Of a stretch of 64,000 bases of DNA, positions 7,723-14,592 are shown one piece after another (the first letter of the stretch is position 1; every line of letters begins with the position of its first letter). The notes beneath the pieces are model-generated. The model was given only the letters and a program-made list of their open reading frames with translations, searched no databases and was not told the DNA's origin. This DNA is from Dyella acidisoli (GTDB lineage Bacteria > Pseudomonadota > Gammaproteobacteria > Xanthomonadales > Rhodanobacteraceae): the NCBI RefSeq assembly GCF_030160295.1, contig NZ_BSOB01000008.1, positions 30,161-94,160 of the forward strand, given 5' to 3'. Made by a program: the position numbers and the translations under genes.

Positions 7723-7804
7723 TTCAATCATTCAAGCTTGGCTGAACTAATAAACCAGACGCGTGACTTAAGCTAGGCAACATACTCATTAATGGTGGAG
7801 AAAA

Positions 7805-8413
7805 ATGCCAAGTGAAGCTGCTACTGCGATAGCCTACGTCGGAGCTTTCGTTGGCCTCGTAGGGGGTGGCGTAGCCCTGTTCAATAGCTGGAAGGCCGTA
7901 TGCTGGAAGCGAGCTGAGCTCGCCAATACATATCTAAAGGACTTCAACAGCAACGCCGAGCTAGTATTTGCTGGACGCTGCCTCGATTGGAACGGAGGCA
8001 AGCTACTCTTGCCGGAAAGTCTTCGGCCCTACATGACTGATGGTGCTAATTTCATTAACCATGATCGAAGGGTATTTGCGAGGGCCTTGCGGCCGGACCT
8101 GCAGGTCGGGGAAATGGACGATGACCCGAGAATTCAAATCTATAGAACATCTATGGATTCGTTTCTTTCATGGCTTTGCCTCGTTGCTAGTGCGCTAGAC
8201 AGGAAACTGTTTTTGGTGGCTGATATGCAAGATGTTGGTTATTGGGTGGCCAAGATCCAAGCTGAAGTGGTCGTTCACCCCTTCATTGTCGCGTATGGAT
8301 ACCGAGAAAATATCGAGAAATTGTTGCGTTTGTATCGCTCAAAGAAATCTCCATACAAGGATTGGGTCTTCCCCATTAACAAAAAGTACGACGCCAAGGA
8401 GGGTGGTGCCTAA
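7805..8413 (+). CDS. Membrane-anchored protein of unknown function
   Basis: A 202-residue protein beginning with one hydrophobic segment (residues 7-27, rich in Gly/Val/Ala), followed by a soluble, mixed-charge domain. A second weakly hydrophobic stretch occurs near SFLSWLCLVASAL. I do not recognise the family. A ribosome binding site (GGAG) lies seven bases upstream of the ATG. A small downstream gene with its own Shine-Dalgarno starts 12 bp after the stop, so this was probably the first gene of an operon that is now cut. It sits next to the IS element and an IetAS-type pair, which fits an accessory or defence-related role, but this is only context. Confidence 0.55.
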   Translation: MPSEAATAIAYVGAFVGLVGGGVALFNSWKAVCWKRAELANTYLKDFNSNAELVFAGRCLDWNGGKLLLPESLRPYMTDGANFINHDRRVFARALRPDLQVGEMDDDPRIQIYRTSMDSFLSWLCLVASALDRKLFLVADMQDVGYWVAKIQAEVVVHPFIVAYGYRENIEKLLRLYRSKKSPYKDWVFPINKKYDAKEGGA

Positions 8414-8425
8414 AGGAGTGAGCCC

Positions 8426-8527
8426 ATGAAAGAAACGATCGAAGTCCCCAAGAACGCAGTAAGAAATCCATTCACTTCACCCATCGTGAAGAGGGTGAGT
8501 ACTTGCTGGTCTACGAGCCTCGTCTGA
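8426..8527 (+). pseudogene. Truncated small gene, N-terminal part only
   Basis: A good ribosome binding site (AAAGGAG) precedes an ATG, and the frame reads MKETIEVPKNAVRNPFTSP before running into sequence that belongs to a LysR-type gene in another frame. It stops after 33 residues. The opening resembles small charged proteins that often follow membrane-protein genes in accessory operons. I read it as a gene cut by the recombination that brought in the LysR fragment near 8465-8490. Confidence 0.4.
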
Positions 8528-8773
8528 TTAGTGGCAATTTGCTCGTGTTGGAAGCGGCTGCGCGTGATGGTCTTGGTGCCGCGTGTTTGCCGCGCTATCT
8601 GTGCCGGCAGGCGCTGGCGTCCGGAGAACTGATTGAACTGTTCGCTACCGAGAGTACGTGGGCGGCCCATGCAGGGCAGCTCTACGCGCTGCTGCCCAAC
8701 CTTCGAGGGAAATACGCTCGCTGTGAAACTGTTCGTCGAATTTGCACTGCCTCGTCTTGGGAATTTGCTCTGA
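8464..8773 (+). pseudogene. LysR-type regulator, C-terminal fragment with frameshift
   Basis: The frame reads HREEGEYLLVYEPRLISGN, then LEAAARDGLGAACLPRYL and GQLYALLPNLRGKYA, which is the effector-binding domain of LysR-type regulators. Near 8715 the reading frame shifts: the expected C-terminus (AVKLFVEFALPRL) continues in another frame to a stop at 8771-8773. The DNA-binding half is missing. It is a decayed fragment with two defects, truncation and frameshift. Confidence 0.65.
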
Positions 8774-9385
8774 GCGCTTTTCAGGATCAAACGGCGGACG
8801 TCCGTCACGGACGTTCAATGGGTCGCTCATGACAGCTGGCATGTCGCCCAAGCAATTGATGCTATGTGGTGTGCCGTTTAATGAGTGCCGTGGTCGGGTT
8901 CAAATTCGGTGCTTTTCCTGAATGAGGGGGCGACTTGGATGGGCAAGCCCCATACGCTGAATGGTGACCGCGATGTGGACTCGATGCCGGTGAACCCAGC
9001 CACCAACGAGGGATCGAATGGAGGCCAACTTCCCCTTTGGCGCCAGGAGGGCCTCCCTCAGCGTAGAAATGGGCCTCGGAACCCCCATATCTGGTATCAG
9101 AGGCACTTAACCGAAGTCGAGGGCCTCCGTTCTTTCCATTATGTCATTGAAAAACAATGGGTTAGCTAATTTATCAATATGTTAAGCCGAGGCTCGTAAA
9201 ATTCAATGTAAATTTGTTACGTAGTTGGCCGAAACAGTTACGAAAGGCATAGAACCGCAAAATTCACGCGGACGTGATAGCTAAGAATGCAACCTTCATC
9301 TATATTCGCGGCCAAAGTAAGCGTAAGTCGTTGGAGAGTAGTTGCGTACTGTCCGTTCGTTAACCAGGGGGTAAAGGAGAGCATC
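8774..9385. other. Non-coding region upstream of leader peptide
   Basis: No open frame here has a supportable start and family resemblance. A 94-codon frame at 8885-9169 looks fortuitous. The AT-richer part after 9150 probably contains a promoter for the leader peptide and the DUF4760 gene, but I could not pick a convincing -35/-10 pair. Confidence 0.4.
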
Positions 9386-9418
9386 ATGAAATTAAATACA
9401 GGCGTGGGTGACGGTTAA
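9386..9418 (+). CDS. Ten-residue leader peptide candidate
   Basis: A strong Shine-Dalgarno (GTAAAGGAGAGC) is followed by ATG and a frame reading MKLNTGVGDG, then TAA. A very stable terminator hairpin begins 37 bases after its stop, and the DUF4760 gene follows. Short peptide, terminator, gene is the layout of translational attenuation. Alternatively it may be the fossil start of a deleted gene. Confidence 0.4.
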   Translation: MKLNTGVGDG

Positions 9419-9455
9419 ACAGCCCTACTTCCAGCAAGACCATTGATGAATTAGC

Positions 9456-9488
9456 GACAAGGCCCCCGAAAGGGGGCCTTGTCTTGTC
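9456..9488 (+). terminator. Intrinsic terminator or attenuator
   Basis: GACAAGGCCCCC and GGGGGCCTTGTC form a perfect 12-bp stem with a GAAA tetraloop, followed by a moderately T-rich tail (TTGTCT). It lies between the leader peptide and the DUF4760 gene, 22 bp before that start codon. Confidence 0.7.
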
Positions 9489-9509
9489 TGCAACGTCCAG
9501 GAGGGGGAA

Positions 9510-10466
9510 ATGGAGCAGAAGAAAGACAATGTCGTTGCTTTGGCGTGGCGCCATGTCATTGCGCCGGCGGCGAAGTCGGCAGATCCATTGAGTTGGATTC
9601 TATTTATTGCGTTCTTGGCGGTATTCACACTTGGAGTGATCTGCCGACTGGGATCGGCGGGGGCCGGAAGTCTGCATGACTTTTACATGGTGCATTACGG
9701 TTTGTTTTGGTACAGCGGATGGTTTTTATTCGTACTCGCTACGGTGGGGCCGATTATCAACCTGACGCGGGAACTCAACGAGGTTCCACTCGTTGTCCTT
9801 ATCGGTTTCGGCATCTTTGATCTGTTCGTCTTTTTGGTTATCAGTGCTTTGGCACTAACTCAGGACAACTCGGTTGCTCCAGCCACTGCACTTCTCGCCG
9901 CCATCTGTGCAGCGGGAATGGTCGGAATCGGCTGGGTCGTTCAGCAACAAAGCTCAGCCAAAGCGACAAGGCGGACCCACACCTTCAATATCCTCATGCA
10001 ATCGCGTCTTAGCTCGGAATTTCAAAAGCAAATAGCTGAGCGTGCCAAGTTCTATCCGAGCGGCACAAAAGTCAGTGAGGAAGACGCCAAGTTATATTTA
10101 AAGTCTGGTGTGAAGGAAAGAAAGCAAGAACTTGATACCAAGTTCGAGACGGATAAGCAGCGTAGCCGTGAAGACGCCATTCCTAAGCTTGTGGAAGAGT
10201 TGGAAGCGGCGAAGCAACAAGTTGACGAAAAGCATGCTTCGCTCAAGGGGCTCACCTATATTTTGAATTTTTACGAGTTCATCGGCGCGGGAATTTTGTT
10301 GCGCGAACTCGATGAAAGAATGCTCAAGGAAACGCTGAAGGATATTGCGGTCTCGCTCTACGAAGACACCATCATTCTGCGCACGCTCGCAAAGGAACGG
10401 CAGCCAGAAGCGTATTGCAATCTCGATCGACTGATTGGGCAGAATTGGTCCAAGCCTGATTGCTGA
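9510..10466 (+). CDS. DUF4760-like membrane protein
   Basis: A 318-residue protein with four hydrophobic segments in the first 150 residues (about 27-47, 60-80, 92-112 and 122-142). A long charged, probably coiled-coil region follows (about 185-245, rich in Lys/Glu). The C-terminal block contains LTYILNFYEFIGAGILL and LLRELDERMLKETLKDI, matching the DUF4760 pattern as I remember it. Function of the family is unknown. A strong ribosome binding site (AGGAGGGGG) precedes the ATG. A leader peptide and terminator upstream suggest regulated expression, and a hairpin terminator follows the gene. Its setting on a mobile island next to defence genes is suggestive only. Confidence 0.65.
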   Translation: MEQKKDNVVALAWRHVIAPAAKSADPLSWILFIAFLAVFTLGVICRLGSAGAGSLHDFYMVHYGLFWYSGWFLFVLATVGPIINLTRELNEVPLVVLIGFGIFDLFVFLVISALALTQDNSVAPATALLAAICAAGMVGIGWVVQQQSSAKATRRTHTFNILMQSRLSSEFQKQIAERAKFYPSGTKVSEEDAKLYLKSGVKERKQELDTKFETDKQRSREDAIPKLVEELEAAKQQVDEKHASLKGLTYILNFYEFIGAGILLRELDERMLKETLKDIAVSLYEDTIILRTLAKERQPEAYCNLDRLIGQNWSKPDC

Positions 10467-10484
10467 GTTACCCGGTTTGATAAG

Positions 10485-10525
10485 AGACGTATTCTGAAGC
10501 GAATCAGCGTCAGGGTACGTCTTTT
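10485..10525 (+). terminator. Terminator after DUF4760 gene
   Basis: AGACGTA (10485-10491) pairs with TACGTCT (10516-10522), with an inner CTGA/TCAG pairing, followed by TTTT. Confidence 0.5.
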
Positions 10526-10578
10526 ATTGGGACCCCGTAGAATAACTGACGGCGCGACGTTAAAGGGCGCTATCCCCC

Positions 10579-11217
10579 TCAACTTGTTTCGTTGATGGTG
10601 GTGTCGTCGTTGTCCAAGAACGTCGATTTGAAAAGCATGCCAAGCGCAGCGCGAATCGCCTCATCACGGATGTCATTGGGCATGCTCATGTTGAGGTACA
10701 GCACGCCATCAATGAGCGTCATCATGGTTAGCGCAAGCACATTCGGATCCATCGGTAATTGGATGTTTATGCGTTCGCAGAACTGCGTGATGAAGCAGGT
10801 GATGACGTCGCGCTTCTCCAGCGTCAAGGCGTTCAATCGCTGCCGGAATTTCGTATCGCGCATGGCATGCAGATGTGCCTCCGCCCAGAGGATGTAGTTG
10901 CTGCTGTCGCGATAGCACTGCTCACACAATGATACGAGCTGGGTTTGAAGGCTTTCGCTGGACTCGGATGTGTCTACAAGATTCCGTAAATTTTCTTGAG
11001 TGAGTCGATGCTCAACACGAAGCAGTTCAACGAACAGATCGGCCTTGCTGCTGAAGTTCGAATAAAAAGCGCCGCGAGTGAAGCCGGCCTTTGCAGCGAT
11101 GTTCTCTACGCTCGTTGCGGCCAGGCCCTTCTTGGCAATGATCGTGGTCGCAGCTGCGATCAAACGCCGACGGGTCTGCTCTCGACTTTCCGCCCGACTC
11201 AAGCGTATGCGTGACAT
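10579..11217 (-). CDS. TetR-family regulator, distal gene of efflux outer-membrane operon
   Basis: A 212-residue TetR-type repressor. The start is placed at the ATG at 11217, since the longer upstream frame has no family resemblance. The N-terminal HTH reads GLAATSVENIAAKAGFTRGAFYSNFSSK in two overlapping helices (residues 33-60). The C-terminal ligand domain (TetR_C type) is normal in length. It lies 13 bp downstream of the outer membrane factor gene and is probably co-transcribed with it. Two TetR regulators bracket this efflux module; which one binds the shared operator at 12713 and 13407 is not shown by sequence, although the neighbouring one at 12776 is the better candidate. Confidence 0.85.
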   Translation of the reverse strand: MSRIRLSRAESREQTRRRLIAAATTIIAKKGLAATSVENIAAKAGFTRGAFYSNFSSKADLFVELLRVEHRLTQENLRNLVDTSESSESLQTQLVSLCEQCYRDSSNYILWAEAHLHAMRDTKFRQRLNALTLEKRDVITCFITQFCERINIQLPMDPNVLALTMMTLIDGVLYLNMSMPNDIRDEAIRAALGMLFKSTFLDNDDTTINETS

Positions 11218-11230
11218 GCAGCAGCGGCTA

Positions 11231-12691
11231 CTATTTGATGGCGACCGCTTGGGCTCCGTCAGGTTGCCACCCGCCGCCCAGTGCCTTGAATGCAGCAACT
11301 GCCGCGCGTGTCGACTCCGTTTGCGCCTGCGCTCGCTCGTCGGACGCACGCAATAGACTTTCGTCCGCCTGGAGCACTTCGATCAAGCTGACCACGCCTT
11401 TTTGATAGGCCGCAAACGAGGCTGCTCTTGCGCGGCCGAGCGAATCTACACCCTGGGTGAGCACGGCCGCTTCTTCTTCGCGTTTGACCAGTGTTGAAAA
11501 GGCGTTTTCGACATCTTCGGTTGCGTGCAGTGCCGCAAGCCGATACGCAGCTAACATCTCGGCTTGCTGTCCCTTGGCCTGCTGGATCTGCGCATTGATG
11601 CGACCGAAATCGAACAGTCGCCAGCGCAAGCCCAACACGCCAGCCGCTTGATTGGCGCCGCCGGTGAACAGATTCCCGCCCGCCACCGAGGTCGCACTGC
11701 CGATCAATCCACTCAACGAGAGTTTGGGGTAGTACTCGGCGATGGCGACACCGATGCGTGCGTTCGATGCGGCGAGGCGACGCTCAGCCACGATCAGGTC
11801 TGGCCGGCGCCTGAGCAGTTCGCCGGGCGTTTCAGTAGTGGCGATTTGCGGGGCGACCGGAATGTCACCAGCTTCCATCAGCTCCGCGCGATGCGTGCCG
11901 GGTTGCGAGCCCAGCATCACATCCAATGCATTCATGGCAGCGTCCAGGCCCGCTTCAAGCACCGGGACGGATGCTTGTACCTGCGCAAGCGCCCCTTCAG
12001 CCTGTCGCACTTGGAGTTCAGCCGCCAATCCCTTGCCGTACAGAAGTTTGATGGTGGCGAGCAGGTCCTGCTGCGTGCGTACTTGCTTGCGCGCCACGTT
12101 TAGCCGCGCTTGCAGTCCGCGAATGGTGATGTAGATGTCGGCGGTTTGCGCGGCCACCGCCAAGCGCGTGGCGACGACGCCCGCTTCGGATGCCTGGTAA
12201 TCCGCTAGCGCCGCTTGCCGTCCGCGACGCAAGCCACCGAACGCGTCCAATTCCCAGCTGGCATTGAAGTTGACCTCATAGTCATTGCCGTAGCGATCGA
12301 ACCCGGGTGTGGCATTCAAGACCTGGCCCAGCGGCGTTTGGACCGACTGATAGACCCTGGCCGCCTGACCACTGATGTTGCCGGCAGGCAGCAACGCCGC
12401 ATTGGCGGCGCCCAGACCTGCACGTGCCTGGGCAACGCGCGCGGATGCCTGCGCGAGATCCAGGTTTTGTTCCAACGCAAGCGTTACGTACCGGGTCAAT
12501 TGCGGATCGCCGAAGCCCGTCCACCATGTGGCAAGGTCGGCGCTGGTTGTCGCGTACCGCTGATCAACCTCGGCTTGGCCCTGGAAATGCTCCGGCATGG
12601 CGATGTCGGGCCGGACGTAATCGGGGCCGACCGCGCAGCCCGCGAGGAGGCCGGTAGCGAACAGCGCGACAAGGATGTGTTTGGGCGACAT
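11231..12691 (-). CDS. RND efflux outer membrane factor (NodT/OprM-like lipoprotein)
   Basis: A 486-residue TolC-like outer membrane channel. The signal peptide ends in the lipobox LLAGC (Cys19), followed by AVGPDYVRP, the hallmark of OprM/NodT lipoproteins. Two repeated outer-membrane-efflux domains follow, with the typical ELDAFGG and RWRLFDFGRI motifs. It would form the exit duct for the adaptor and pump encoded divergently. The divergent promoter region with tetR at 12776 contains a perfect inverted repeat (12713-12736), placing it under TetR control. Confidence 0.9.
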   Translation of the reverse strand: MSPKHILVALFATGLLAGCAVGPDYVRPDIAMPEHFQGQAEVDQRYATTSADLATWWTGFGDPQLTRYVTLALEQNLDLAQASARVAQARAGLGAANAALLPAGNISGQAARVYQSVQTPLGQVLNATPGFDRYGNDYEVNFNASWELDAFGGLRRGRQAALADYQASEAGVVATRLAVAAQTADIYITIRGLQARLNVARKQVRTQQDLLATIKLLYGKGLAAELQVRQAEGALAQVQASVPVLEAGLDAAMNALDVMLGSQPGTHRAELMEAGDIPVAPQIATTETPGELLRRRPDLIVAERRLAASNARIGVAIAEYYPKLSLSGLIGSATSVAGGNLFTGGANQAAGVLGLRWRLFDFGRINAQIQQAKGQQAEMLAAYRLAALHATEDVENAFSTLVKREEEAAVLTQGVDSLGRARAASFAAYQKGVVSLIEVLQADESLLRASDERAQAQTESTRAAVAAFKALGGGWQPDGAQAVAIK

Positions 12692-12712
12692 GGGTTCGCT
12701 CCGACAATGGTT

Positions 12713-12736
12713 GTGACTATATTACCAAATAGTCAC
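12713..12736. promoter_or_regulatory. TetR operator A in divergent tetR/outer membrane factor promoter
   Basis: GTGACTAT (12713-12720) and ATAGTCAC (12729-12736) form a perfect 8-bp inverted repeat. The same half-sites at the same spacing recur at 13407-13430. Confidence 0.7.
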
Positions 12737-12775
12737 TAGTTGTCCATTCCCAAGGCGAGGGGTAAGCTCCCACCC

Positions 12776-13393
12776 ATGAAAAAAGCAGCCACCACTCCCC
12801 AGTCCACCCGTGGTCCGGTCGACCACGAGGTGCGGGATCAAATCGTCGTCGCCGCCACCGAGCACTTCAGCCGGTATGGCTACGAGAAGACCACTGTTTC
12901 CGATCTGGCTAAGGCGATCGGGTTTTCAAAGGCATACATCTACAAGTTCTTCGAGTCCAAGCAGGCCATTGGCGAAATGATCTGCGCCAACTGCCTGCAA
13001 GAGATCGAAACCGAAGTGAAGGCCGCCATGGCGGAGGCCGATCTGCCTTCGGAAAAGCTCCGGCGAATGTTCAAGGGGTTCACCGAAGCCACCCTCCGGC
13101 TGTTGTTCCGCGATCGCAAGCTTTACGAGATTGCCGCATCGGCGGTCGCGGAACGTTGGTCGGCGGTGGTGGCCTACGAGGAACGTGTGCAGGCGCTGCT
13201 CAAGGAGATCCTGCAGGAAGGTCGGCAGAGCGGGGATTTCGAGCGCAAGACGCCGCTGGATGAAACCGCGGCGGCGATCTACCTGGTCATGCGCCCCTAT
13301 TTCAATCCGCTGCTGCTGCAGCACAGCTTCGACTACACCGACGAGGCCCCGGGGCAACTGTCCAGCTTGGTGTTGCGCAGCCTGTCGCCCTGA
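12776..13393 (+). CDS. TetR/AcrR-family regulator of efflux pump
   Basis: A 205-residue TetR repressor starting at the ATG at 12776. The in-frame upstream extension lacks family features and overlaps the operator region. The HTH region reads TTVSDLAKAIGFSKAYIYK and FFESKQAIGEMI (residues about 40-68). It is followed by the adaptor and pump genes and divergent from the outer membrane factor gene. Identical operators lie upstream of both transcription units (12713 and 13407), so it most likely represses its own gene, the outer membrane factor and the pump operon, with the pump substrate as inducer. Confidence 0.88.
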   Translation: MKKAATTPQSTRGPVDHEVRDQIVVAATEHFSRYGYEKTTVSDLAKAIGFSKAYIYKFFESKQAIGEMICANCLQEIETEVKAAMAEADLPSEKLRRMFKGFTEATLRLLFRDRKLYEIAASAVAERWSAVVAYEERVQALLKEILQEGRQSGDFERKTPLDETAAAIYLVMRPYFNPLLLQHSFDYTDEAPGQLSSLVLRSLSP

Positions 13394-13406
13394 TGTGTGA
13401 CGCGTG

Positions 13407-13430
13407 GTGACTATTGACTAATTTAGTCAC
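13407..13430. promoter_or_regulatory. TetR operator B upstream of adaptor/pump operon
   Basis: GTGACTA (13407-13413) and TAGTCAC (13424-13430) are separated by 10 bp, exactly as at 12713-12736, and both sites are followed by TAG. A TTGACT element overlaps the left half and could serve as a -35 box, so binding would block transcription. Confidence 0.7.
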
Positions 13431-13476
13431 TAGATAGCAGAATGAAGCCCAGGTCACTTCGCCCGTGGGGCTTCTC

Positions 13477-14592
13477 ATGTTCCGGCTTCGTCTTGCTACC
13501 TCCGCCGTCGTCTTGGCACTGCCTTTTGCGCTCGTTGCTTGCGGTGGAAAGGCGCCCACCGATCCGCGCACCGAGGCGCCGCTGGTGCGCGCCGCCGTGG
13601 TCCAGGGCGCGACGCCCGCCACACGGTCGTTTACCGGCATCGTCGCTGCCCGAGTGCAGAGCGATCTGGGCTTTCGTGTTTCCGGCAAGGTGTTGCAACG
13701 GCTGGTGGATGCGGGGCAGAGCGTTAAGCGCGGCCAACCGCTGATGCGCATCGATCCGGTCGACCTGAAGCTCGCTGCACAGGCGCGGCAGGAAGCGGTC
13801 ATGGCCGCACGCGCGCGCGCCAAACAGACGGCGGACGATGAGGCGCGCTACCGCGACTTGCGCGGTACCGGTGCGATCTCCGCCTCCACGTATGACCAGA
13901 TCAAGGCCGCGGCGGATGCCGCCAAGGCGCAATTGAGCGCCGCCGAAGCCGATGCCAGCGTGGCCAACAACGCCAGCGGCTATGCGGAGCTGGTAGCCGA
14001 TGGCGATGGCGTGGTGATGGAAACGCTGGCCGAACCGGGCCAGGTCGTCAGCGCGGGACAGACCGTGGTGCGTCTGGCGCACGCCGGGCCGCGCGAGGCG
14101 GTGGTGCAGCTGCCGGAAACGCTGCGCCCCGCGATCGGTTCCATCGCGCAAGCGGCGTTGTTCGGCAAGGAGGGCGAGAGCGTGCCGGCCACGTTGCGAC
14201 AGCTCTCGGATGCCGCCGATCCACTGACCCGCACGTTTGAAGCGCGGTATGTGCTGGGTGGCGCGTTGGTCAACGCTCCGTTGGGCAGCACGGTCACGAT
14301 CCAGCTTCCCGATGGACGCGGCTATGTGCAAGGTGGCTTGCAGGTGCCGATGGGCGCGTTGTTCGACGCGGGCAAGGGATCTGGTGTGTGGGTCATCAAC
14401 GGCGAACCGGCCACGGTGTCCTGGCAGCCAGTCGTTGTCCAGCACATGGATGACGACAGTGCACGCGTCACCGGCCAACTCAAGCAAGGCGATCGAGTCG
14501 TAGCGCTTGGCGCGCATCTGCTGCACGACGGTGAGCAAGTGCGCGTGGCAAGCCAAGACGTCGCGATGGCACGTGAAGGAGCCAGCCCGTGA
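13477..14592 (+). CDS. RND efflux periplasmic adaptor (HlyD/MFP family lipoprotein)
   Basis: A membrane-fusion protein of 371 residues from the ATG at 13477; a GTG four codons upstream (13465) is an alternative. The signal peptide ends at LVACGG, a lipoprotein cleavage site. The biotinyl-lipoyl halves (FRVSGKVLQRLVDAGQ and AELVADGDGVVMETLAEPG) flank a short alpha-hairpin, followed by beta-barrel and membrane-proximal domains. It overlaps the pump gene by 4 bp (GTGA), so translation is coupled. A GAAGCCC/GGGCTTC inverted repeat (13444-13474) covers the ribosome-binding region and might modulate translation. Confidence 0.9.
   Translation: MFRLRLATSAVVLALPFALVACGGKAPTDPRTEAPLVRAAVVQGATPATRSFTGIVAARVQSDLGFRVSGKVLQRLVDAGQSVKRGQPLMRIDPVDLKLAAQARQEAVMAARARAKQTADDEARYRDLRGTGAISASTYDQIKAAADAAKAQLSAAEADASVANNASGYAELVADGDGVVMETLAEPGQVVSAGQTVVRLAHAGPREAVVQLPETLRPAIGSIAQAALFGKEGESVPATLRQLSDAADPLTRTFEARYVLGGALVNAPLGSTVTIQLPDGRGYVQGGLQVPMGALFDAGKGSGVWVINGEPATVSWQPVVVQHMDDDSARVTGQLKQGDRVVALGAHLLHDGEQVRVASQDVAMAREGASP

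Larger units (their letters stand above)
6303..7728 (-). mobile_element. IS110-family (IS1111-type) insertion sequence
   Basis: A DEDD transposase gene is bracketed by subterminal inverted repeats TGGACTCCTC (6309-6318) and its complement (7713-7722). Only 77 bp separate the upstream repeat from the start codon, while 234 bp of non-coding DNA lie between the stop codon and the other repeat. This IS1111-like layout places the guide RNA downstream of the transposase. Exact outer ends are approximate, because these elements extend a few bases beyond the repeats and make no clear target duplication. Confidence 0.8.

Noticed and set aside
8895..8912. GGTTCAAATTCGGTGC as the 3' end of a tRNA or attachment site
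   Set aside because: Only the T-loop-like stretch is present; no acceptor or anticodon arms can be paired, and no integrase is nearby.
8885..9169. 94-codon plus-strand open frame
   Set aside because: Low-quality composition, no recognisable domain and no ribosome binding site.
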